From Gammaproteobacteria bacterium (GTDB lineage Bacteria > Pseudomonadota > Gammaproteobacteria > DSM-26407): a stretch of DNA of 5,090 bases. The translations under genes and the position numbers were made by a program. The stretch lies in NCBI GenBank assembly GCA_028694565.1, contig JAQVKR010000234.1, forward strand, positions 1-5,090, in the 5' to 3' direction. How positions within the stretch are numbered: position 1 is the stretch's first letter; every line of letters starts with the position of its first letter. The notes beneath the pieces were generated by a model. The model was not told the origin of the DNA. It ran no database searches and saw only the letters and a list, made by a program, of their open reading frames with translations. Of the stretch, positions 1 through 5,090 are shown piece after piece.

Positions 1-411
1 GCCGAGCACAAGCGCCAGGTGCTGCGGGCGCTGGAGAAGGCGCTGGAGAAGGACCACGCCAAGAGCCACATCAGCGAGGTCTCCAACCTGGGCCTGGTGG
101 AGATGACCCGCAAGCGCACCCGCGAGAGCCTGGAGCACGTGCTCTGCTCCGCCTGCCCCACCTGCAATGGGCGCGGCTTCATGAAAACCGCCGAGACGGT
201 GTGCTATGAGATCTTCAGGGAGATCATGCGCCAGGCGCGGGCGTTTGACGTGAGCACCTTCCTGGTGCTGGCCTCCACCGAGGTGGTCCACCGGCTGGTG
301 GACGAGGAGTCCACCAGCGTGGCCGACCTGGAGTCGTTCATCGACAAGCCCATCAAGCTCCAGGCCGAGCCGCAGTACAACACGGAGCAGTTCGACGTGG
401 TGCTCATGTAG
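1..411 (+). CDS. rng: Ribonuclease G, C-terminal part (5' end outside window)
   Basis: The frame is open from base 1 and stops at TAG 409-411, giving the last 136 residues of a protein normally near 490; the start lies upstream. RNase G is a cytoplasmic endoribonuclease of the RNase E/G family that cuts single-stranded AU-rich RNA, matures the 5' end of 16S rRNA and degrades some mRNAs. The visible part begins in the end of the DNase I-like catalytic domain (the AEHKRQVLRALEKAL stretch), continues through the near-invariant block SNLGLVEMTRKRTRESL, and then has the Zn-link CPTC (codons 154-165) followed by NGRG. In the family those two cysteines bind zinc at the dimer interface. The remaining ~80 residues form the small C-terminal domain, and there is no long disordered scaffold tail after it, which favours RNase G over RNase E. 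The internal GTG at base 19 is not a start, because homology continues upstream of it. Identification is confident. Confidence 0.96.
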   Translation, partial: AEHKRQVLRALEKALEKDHAKSHISEVSNLGLVEMTRKRTRESLEHVLCSACPTCNGRGFMKTAETVCYEIFREIMRQARAFDVSTFLVLASTEVVHRLVDEESTSVADLESFIDKPIKLQAEPQYNTEQFDVVLM

Positions 412-414
412 GAG

Positions 415-439
415 CCCCGGCGGGCCTCCCCCGCCGGTC
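415..439. other. GC-rich hairpin between rng and yhdP
   Basis: CCGGCGGG (417-424) and CCCGCCGG (430-437) are perfect reverse complements separated by a 5-base loop, CCTCC. The stem begins six bases after the rng stop codon. No T-run follows (the next bases are TCCCGGCAACGG), so this is not a canonical intrinsic terminator. It could lower read-through, protect the 3' end of the rng message, or be incidental in GC-rich DNA. The structure is seen directly; the role is inferred. Confidence 0.4.
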
Positions 440-477
440 CCGGCAACGGCGCCCCGCCGAGGTTGAAGCCAACGACT

Positions 478-3400
478 GTGAAGAAACGCCTGCACCACCA
501 CGCCCTGTCCCTGGCCGCCAGGCTCTGGATCCTCTCCGCCGTGCTGGTCATCCTGCTCGCCGCCGGGCTCTCCTTCATGCGCCTGTGGCTGCCGGGGGCG
601 GTGAGCGAGGGGGGCGAGCTGGGCGAGTACCTCAGCGGGTACGTGGGCCGGCCGGTGGAGGTGGGCGAGGTGGCCGCCCGCTGGTGGCGCTGGGGGCCGG
701 AGTTCACCCTGCGCGACGTGAAGGTGCTGGACCCCGGGGACCGCCACGTGATGGTGCAGGTGCGCGAGGCGCGCATCGCGGTGGACCTGATCGGCTCCCT
801 GCGCCAGCGGACCCTGCAACCGAGCCGGCTCACCCTGGTGGGCGCGCGCATCGGCGTCGAGCGGCTGGCCGGCGGCGGGGTGCGGCTGGCCGGCTTCGGC
901 ACCACCGGCGGAGGCGGGGAGTGGCGCGGCCCGGAGCCGGCCGCCTGGCTGATGGCCCAGTCCCACGTGCTCATCGAGCAGGGCGGGCTGGACTGGCACG
1001 ACCAGCGCACCGGCACCACCCTGCACCTGGGCGCGCTCACGCTCGGGCTCAGCAACGACGGCGACCGTCACCGGCTCGAGGGCCGGGGGGTGCTGACCGG
1101 CACCGAGACCGGGCGGGTCCATTTCCTGGCCGACATGCGCGGCGGCGCGGATGCCATGGGGGCGTGGGACGGGCGCCTGTGGCTGGAAACGGAGAACCTG
1201 CCCATCGGCCGGCTGCTGGCCGAGATCCGGGAGCTGCCGCCCCTGCCGGATGGCCGGCTCGGCAGCGAGCTGTGGGGCGAGGTGCGCGACGGCCGGCTGG
1301 AGACGCTCGAGGGGAGCCTCCGCCTCAATGACCTGCGCCCGCCCGGGGATGCGGAGACCCCCCCCGCGGCGCTCTCCTGCGAACTGGGCTTCTCCCGCCT
1401 GGCGGATGCCGACGGCTGGGACCTGGCCGTCTCCGGCCTGCGCTACGCCCAGGGCTCGCGGGCCACCCCCCCCACCGACGCCCGGGCGCGCCTGATCTGG
1501 GGCGCTGGCCCGCTGCCGGCCGAGCTGCGGGTGCGGGTGGAGCGGGCGGCGGTGGCCGACCTCGCTCCCTGGCTGGCGGCCTACCTGCCCCCCGGGATGG
1601 CCGCGGCGGTGCGCGGCACGGCGCCGACCGGCCGGCTCGAGGGGCTCGATTTCGTCTACCGCGATCAGGACGGCGGGGCGCCGCAGATGACCTTCGGCGC
1701 CGCCTTCCATGAGCTCGGCTCCCGGGAATGGGAGCGGCTGCCCGGCGTGGCGGGACTGTCCGGCCGGCTCGTCGCCGACCCCGCGCACGGCTGGCTGCAG
1801 CTGGACAGCACCTCCGTGCGGCTGGACCTGCGGCGGCTGTTCCGGGAGCCCATCGCCATCACCCGGATCGACGCCGGGTTCCACTGGTGGCGGGATGCCG
1901 CCGGCTGGCATGTCAGCGGCCGTGACGGCGTGCTCGGCAATGACGACATCCGCATCCCCCGCCTCGGCCTGGATCTGCTGCTGCCGCCGGAGGGCGGCCC
2001 CGAGCTCGATCTGCTGGCGGAGCTGCGCGACGCCGACGGCAGCCGGGTCTCGTCCTACCTGCCGGTCGGCATCATGCCGGAGAAGAGCGTCGCCTGGCTG
2101 GACCGGTCCCTCGTCTCGGGGCGGGCGAGCGAGGGTTTCGTGCGCATCGCGGGGCCGCTCAGGGCCTTCCCCTTCGACCATGGCGAGGGCCGGTTCGAGG
2201 TCCGGGCCCAGGTGGAGGATTTCGTCCTCGACTACACCCCGGGGTGGCCGCGCCTGGAGGGCGTCCGCGCCGAGCTGCGCTTCCTCGGCCGGGGCATGGA
2301 GATCCGGGCCGGCGACGGGCGCATCTTCGGCAGCCGCATCGAGTCGGCCCGCGCCACCATCGCCGACCTGCACGGCAAGCCGGCGATCCTGGAGGTGAAG
2401 GGGCGCACCCGGGGCCCGGGCGCCGACGGCCTGCGCTACCTGTTCGAGAGCCCCCTCAAGGAGCGCTTCGCCCGCTACCTCTCCACCGCCGAGGTGGAGG
2501 GGGAGATAGCGCTGGATCTCGACCTGAGCCTGCCGCTGGCCCACGACATGGGCGTGGACCAGCGGGTGGCGGGCGCCGTCCATTTCGACGGCAACACGCT
2601 GCGCTTCCGCGACCTGGATCTCGAGCTGGACGAGGCCGGCGGGACGCTGTCGTTCACCACCAGGAGCCTGGCCGGCACGGGGCTCAGGGCCCGCTACCTG
2701 GGCCAGCCGGTGACCCTGGCGGTGACGGCCGGGGCCGGAAACCGCGAGGGGCTGGAGGTGGAGGCCGGCGGGCGGATGTCGATCAAGGCCCTGGCCCTGG
2801 CCTTCCCCAACCCGGTCTTCGCCTGGACCGAGGGGCGGGCGCCGTTCCGGGCCCGGGTGGCGGTGCGGGAGGATCCGGCGTCCGGCCAACTCGCCTCCAC
2901 CCTGACCGTCAACTCGGATCTGGAGGGGGTCGCGGTGGCCCTGCCGGAGCCCCTCGGCAAGCCGGCCGCGACCCGGCGCCCGCTGGAGCTGACCCTCTCC
3001 CTGGGCGCCGGGGAACGGATACTGCGCGCCGACTACGGCGGACTGGCCACGGTCGCCGGACGGCTGAAGCCCGGTCCGGAGGCGGTGGCCGTGGTGCTGG
3101 GGGGCGAGGCGGAGCTCCCCGCGACCCCCGGGCTGAGCGTGAGCGGACGGCTGGCGCGGGCGGCGCTGGACGAGTGGACGGGCTTCCTGGAGACCGGCGG
3201 GAGCCGGGGCGGGCCGGGCCTGGCGCGCCTGGATCTGCAGGTGGATACGCTGGCGGCGCTCGGGCGGTCGTTCAAGCAGGTGGGGGTGGTGCTGGTCCCG
3301 GCGGCGGACGGGGGTTGGCGGACCACCCTGGCCGGACCCCAGGTGCAGGGCGCCGTGACCATTCCGGCGGACCGCTCGAAGCCGCTGGACATCGCCCTGG

Positions 3401-4311
3401 AGCGGCTCGTGTGGCCGCCCGCCGCCCCGGCTCCTGACGGCCGGGCCGCGGAGCCGATCGATCCCGCCGGCCTGCCCCCCCTGGCCCTGCGCTGCGCCGC
3501 CCTGGTCTACGACGGACGGGAGCTCGGCGGGCTGATCCTGAACACCGTGCCGGGCGCCGACGGCCTTCAGCTGGAGACGCTGAAGCTGGAGGGCGGCGCG
3601 CTGGCGCTCGACGTCACCGGCGAGTGGCGCCGGGAATCCGGCGGACGGCAATGGATGCGCCTGAAGGGCCGCCTCTCCGCCCGAAATACCGGCAAGGCGC
3701 TGGCGAGCCTCGGCTTCGCGGTGGGCATCAACGAAGGCAAGGGCCGGGGTGATTTCGAGGTGGTCTGGAGCGGTGGCCCGGGCGATTTCGCGCTCGCCCG
3801 GGTGGACGGCGAGATTACCCTGCGCGTGGACGAGGGGCAGCTCGAGGACGTGCAGCCGGGCGTGGGCCGGGTGTTCGGCCTGCTCAGCCTGCCCGCGCTG
3901 CGCCGGCGCCTGTCGCTGGACTTCAGCGATCTGGTGAAGGAGGGCTTCGCCTTCGACCGCATGGAGGGCCACTTCACCCTCGATGCGGGCAATGCCTATA
4001 CCAACGACTTCTACATCAAGGGCCCCTCGGCGCGCATCGAGGTGGCGGGCCGCACCGGCCTGGTGACCCGGGACTACGACCAGGTGATCACCGTCACCCC
4101 CGAGCTGGGCGGCAGCCTGTCGGTGGCCGGCGCCATCGCCGGCGGGCCCGTGGCCGGCGCCGCGGTGCTGGTGCTGCAGAAGGTGTTCCAGACCCAGATC
4201 GAGCAGATCACCCGCGCCCAGTACACCCTCAAGGGCACCTGGGACGACCCCGAGATGGAGCGCGTGCAGCGCGAGGAGGATCGCCCCAGCGGCCCGGGCG
4301 ACCAGCGCTGA
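478..4311 (+). CDS. yhdP: YhdP family AsmA-like intermembrane phospholipid transport protein
   Basis: This is a single uninterrupted frame of about 1,277 residues, close to the 1,266 of E. coli YhdP. Members are anchored in the inner membrane by one N-terminal helix and extend a long hydrophobic beta-groove across the periplasm. With TamB and YdbH they carry phospholipid to the outer membrane (established in E. coli). Here basic and His residues (VKKRLHHH) precede a hydrophobic helix at about residues 16-34, after which the chain is beta-rich with no further clear membrane helix. Family-typical blocks are YLPVGIMPEKSVAWLDRSLV (from residue 527, in the YhdP central domain), RYLFESPL (653) and the C-terminal AsmA-like region (about 1000-1277). 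The last contains GVGRVFGLLSLPALRRRLSL (from 1128) and a Gly/Ala-rich hydrophobic segment near 1211-1235. GTG 478 is preferred because KKRL follows directly and GAAG lies 9 bases upstream. In-frame TTG 463 would add five residues but has no properly spaced ribosome site. The stop is TGA 4309-4311. Confidence 0.93.
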   Translation: MKKRLHHHALSLAARLWILSAVLVILLAAGLSFMRLWLPGAVSEGGELGEYLSGYVGRPVEVGEVAARWWRWGPEFTLRDVKVLDPGDRHVMVQVREARIAVDLIGSLRQRTLQPSRLTLVGARIGVERLAGGGVRLAGFGTTGGGGEWRGPEPAAWLMAQSHVLIEQGGLDWHDQRTGTTLHLGALTLGLSNDGDRHRLEGRGVLTGTETGRVHFLADMRGGADAMGAWDGRLWLETENLPIGRLLAEIRELPPLPDGRLGSELWGEVRDGRLETLEGSLRLNDLRPPGDAETPPAALSCELGFSRLADADGWDLAVSGLRYAQGSRATPPTDARARLIWGAGPLPAELRVRVERAAVADLAPWLAAYLPPGMAAAVRGTAPTGRLEGLDFVYRDQDGGAPQMTFGAAFHELGSREWERLPGVAGLSGRLVADPAHGWLQLDSTSVRLDLRRLFREPIAITRIDAGFHWWRDAAGWHVSGRDGVLGNDDIRIPRLGLDLLLPPEGGPELDLLAELRDADGSRVSSYLPVGIMPEKSVAWLDRSLVSGRASEGFVRIAGPLRAFPFDHGEGRFEVRAQVEDFVLDYTPGWPRLEGVRAELRFLGRGMEIRAGDGRIFGSRIESARATIADLHGKPAILEVKGRTRGPGADGLRYLFESPLKERFARYLSTAEVEGEIALDLDLSLPLAHDMGVDQRVAGAVHFDGNTLRFRDLDLELDEAGGTLSFTTRSLAGTGLRARYLGQPVTLAVTAGAGNREGLEVEAGGRMSIKALALAFPNPVFAWTEGRAPFRARVAVREDPASGQLASTLTVNSDLEGVAVALPEPLGKPAATRRPLELTLSLGAGERILRADYGGLATVAGRLKPGPEAVAVVLGGEAELPATPGLSVSGRLARAALDEWTGFLETGGSRGGPGLARLDLQVDTLAALGRSFKQVGVVLVPAADGGWRTTLAGPQVQGAVTIPADRSKPLDIALERLVWPPAAPAPDGRAAEPIDPAGLPPLALRCAALVYDGRELGGLILNTVPGADGLQLETLKLEGGALALDVTGEWRRESGGRQWMRLKGRLSARNTGKALASLGFAVGINEGKGRGDFEVVWSGGPGDFALARVDGEITLRVDEGQLEDVQPGVGRVFGLLSLPALRRRLSLDFSDLVKEGFAFDRMEGHFTLDAGNAYTNDFYIKGPSARIEVAGRTGLVTRDYDQVITVTPELGGSLSVAGAIAGGPVAGAAVLVLQKVFQTQIEQITRAQYTLKGTWDDPEMERVQREEDRPSGPGDQR

Positions 4312-4340
4312 CGGTGGTGCCGCCGATGGGCGTGACGGGC

Positions 4341-4365
4341 GTGGGCCGGGTGCGCGCCGGCCCGC
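4341..4365. terminator. Possible weak terminator or 3'-end hairpin after yhdP
   Basis: GGGCCGG (4343-4349) and CCGGCCC (4357-4363) are perfect reverse complements around a 7-base loop. A T-G wobble and a G-C pair could lengthen the stem to 9 bp. It lies 30 bases after the yhdP stop codon. The following sequence, TGGAACCGG, has no T-tract, so efficient intrinsic termination is unlikely; Rho-assisted termination or mRNA 3'-end protection is more plausible. Role inferred. Confidence 0.3.
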
Positions 4366-4374
4366 TGGAACCGG

Positions 4375-4398
4375 ATCACCATCGGCGCCGGTGGTGAT
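4375..4398. promoter_or_regulatory. 24-base near-perfect palindrome upstream of nit (candidate operator or hairpin)
   Basis: The left half ATCACCATCGGC and the right half GCCGGTGGTGAT are reverse complements at 11 of 12 positions; the exception is T4382 opposite G4391, which can wobble-pair in RNA. The centre GGCGCC is itself palindromic. The element lies between the possible -35 and -10 positions of the candidate nit promoter, where a repressor operator commonly sits. It could instead be an RNA hairpin on a read-through yhdP-nit transcript. No known operator consensus was recognised. Confidence 0.35.
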
Positions 4399-4403
4399 AT
4401 GCT
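4395..4403 (+). promoter_or_regulatory. Candidate extended -10 promoter for nit
   Basis: TGATATGCT matches the sigma70 extended -10 pattern TGnTATnnT, with the hexamer TATGCT at 4398-4403. The hexamer 17 bases upstream, ATCACC (4375-4380), resembles TTGACA at only three of six positions, so recognition would rely on the TGn extension. A start near 4410 would give a leader of about 30 bases. The A+T-rich dip in otherwise GC-rich DNA supports it, but there is no experimental signal to confirm it. Confidence 0.4.
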
Positions 4404-4428
4404 TCCGTCACCGTGCCGGATTGTTCGC

Positions 4429-4435
4429 TAAGGAG
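4429..4435 (+). promoter_or_regulatory. Strong Shine-Dalgarno site for nit
   Basis: TAAGGAG complements the 3' end of 16S rRNA over seven bases and ends five bases before GTG 4441. This fixes the start codon of the downstream hydrolase. It is much stronger than anything in front of yhdP, suggesting the hydrolase is translated efficiently on its own. Confidence 0.85.
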
Positions 4436-4440
4436 TCGCC

Positions 4441-5090
4441 GTGACGAAAGTCGCCGCCGTGCAGATGGCCTCCGGGCCCAACGTGACCGCCAACCTCTAC
4501 GAGGCCGAGCGCCTGATCACCAAGGCCGCCGAGGCGGATGCGAGGCTGGTGGTGCTGCCCGAGAACTTCGCCATCATGGGCATGCAGGAGACCGACAAGG
4601 TGGCGGTGCGGGAGCCGGAGGGGCGGGGGCCGATCCAGGCCTTCCTGGCCGAGCAGGCCCGGCGTCACGGCGTCTGGCTGGTGGGCGGCACGATACCGCT
4701 CGAAGCCTCGGTGCCGGGGAAGGTGCGCGCGGCCTGCCTGGTCTACGACAGCAGCGGCGAGCGGGTGGCGCGCTACGACAAGATGCACCTGTTCGATGTG
4801 CGCATCACCGAGAGCGCCGAATCCTACACCGAGTCCCGGACCATCGAGCCCGGGGAGCGGCTGGCCGTGATCGAGACCCCCTTCGGGCGTCTCGGGCTGG
4901 CGGTCTGCTACGATCTGCGCTTCCCGGAGCTGTTTCGCGGCCTGTTCGCGCGGGGCATGGAGATCCTGGCCCTGCCGGCGGCCTTCACCGCCATCACCGG
5001 CCGTGCCCACTGGGAGGTGCTGGTGCGGGCGCGGGCCATCGAGAACTTCTGCTACGTGGTGGCCTCGGCCCAGGGCGGCTACCACTTCAA
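4441..5090 (+). CDS. Nit-family carbon-nitrogen hydrolase, possibly deaminated glutathione amidase (3' end outside window)
   Basis: Starting at GTG 4441, the frame stays open for 216 codons to the window edge; family members run about 265-285 residues, so some 50-70 are missing. The protein begins VTKVAAVQMASGPNV, typical of the nitrilase superfamily alpha-beta-beta-alpha fold. The catalytic triad is complete: Glu41 in LPEN, Lys114 in YDKMHLFD and Cys156 in VCYDLRFPE. The second conserved acid appears to be Glu131 in ESRTIEPGE. The order YDKMHLFD...ESxT.xPG...CYDLRFPEL...HWEVLxRARAIEN matches the Nit1/Nit2 branch, which hydrolyses amides such as deaminated glutathione or alpha-ketoglutaramate rather than nitriles. 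Such enzymes are cytosolic, and no signal peptide is seen. In related genomes this gene follows yhdP and precedes tldD. Family assignment is firm; substrate is inferred, with deaminated glutathione a reasonable candidate for metabolite repair. Confidence 0.93.
   Translation, partial: MTKVAAVQMASGPNVTANLYEAERLITKAAEADARLVVLPENFAIMGMQETDKVAVREPEGRGPIQAFLAEQARRHGVWLVGGTIPLEASVPGKVRAACLVYDSSGERVARYDKMHLFDVRITESAESYTESRTIEPGERLAVIETPFGRLGLAVCYDLRFPELFRGLFARGMEILALPAAFTAITGRAHWEVLVRARAIENFCYVVASAQGGYHF

Larger units (their letters stand above)
4312..4440. other. yhdP-nit intergenic region, rich in inverted repeats
   Basis: These 129 bases hold no convincing small gene. They contain two local dyads (4341-4365 and 4375-4398), a 9-base long-range inverted repeat (CGCCGATGG 4321-4329 with CCATCGGCG 4379-4387) and an 8-base direct repeat CGGTGGTG (4312-4319 and 4389-4396). 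The last ~45 bases are noticeably richer in A+T than their surroundings and contain a possible promoter and a strong ribosome binding site for the downstream gene. Confidence 0.6.

Noticed and set aside
19..411. GTG at 19 as the start of a short stand-alone gene
   Set aside because: The frame is open to base 1 and the RNase G similarity continues upstream of this codon, so it is an internal valine.
409..463. rng and yhdP lie in the same reading frame, separated by one TAG, which might suggest a read-through fusion
   Set aside because: Sharing a frame has a one-in-three chance. The 66-base gap encodes no conserved linker, and a cytoplasmic nuclease fused before a membrane anchor makes little sense.
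204..1055. Minus-strand open frame of 283 residues across the end of rng and the start of yhdP
   Set aside because: It overlaps two well-supported genes and has a low-complexity Ser/Arg/Pro-rich translation typical of antisense frames in GC-rich genes.
2244..3437. Plus-strand alternative frame of 397 residues inside yhdP
   Set aside because: The translation is almost entirely Gly/Arg/Ala/Pro with no domain signal, and yhdP is intact in its own frame throughout.
463..4311. The long repetitive beta-rich protein considered as a novel surface or toxin system
   Set aside because: Family-typical YhdP blocks in the centre and C-terminus, the matching length and the rng-yhdP-nit gene order identify it as YhdP.
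4408..5085. Long minus-strand open frame (225 residues) opposite the Nit hydrolase gene
   Set aside because: It is a shadow of the plus-strand gene in GC-rich DNA: His/Gly/Leu/Arg-rich composition and no recognisable domain, while the plus strand has a complete catalytic triad and a strong ribosome site.

Overview
The window is a GC-rich stretch (about 70% G+C by eye), densely coding on the plus strand. It looks like a chromosomal housekeeping locus of a high-GC gammaproteobacterium. The gene order rng (RNase G) - yhdP - nitrilase-family amidohydrolase is the arrangement I recall from Pseudomonas and many other Gammaproteobacteria, where it usually sits between mreBCD/maf and tldD/pmbA. The third-position G/C bias and the diverged YhdP fit a purple-sulfur or halophilic lineage such as the Ectothiorhodospiraceae. 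That placement is inference; no rRNA or marker in the window settles it.

Layout: bases 1-411 encode the last 136 residues of ribonuclease G, including the Zn-link CPTC motif. A 66-base gap follows, containing a perfect 8-bp GC hairpin. From about 478 to 4311 there is one intact giant gene for a YhdP/AsmA-like protein of about 1,277 residues, with a single N-terminal membrane anchor and a long beta-rich periplasmic body. Bases 4312-4440 form a short intergenic region with two dyad symmetries, a possible extended -10 promoter and a strong Shine-Dalgarno sequence. From 4441 to the end of the window is the first three quarters of a carbon-nitrogen hydrolase (Nit family) with an intact Glu-Lys-Cys catalytic triad.

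The three genes are co-directional and closely spaced, so they could share a transcript, but they act in different processes: RNA processing, transport of phospholipid between the inner and outer membranes, and hydrolysis of a small amide, possibly as metabolite repair. I see no mobile element, CRISPR array, tRNA, rRNA or defence gene, and no previously undescribed system. The most interesting unexplained structure is the cluster of symmetric sequences in the yhdP-nit intergenic region.
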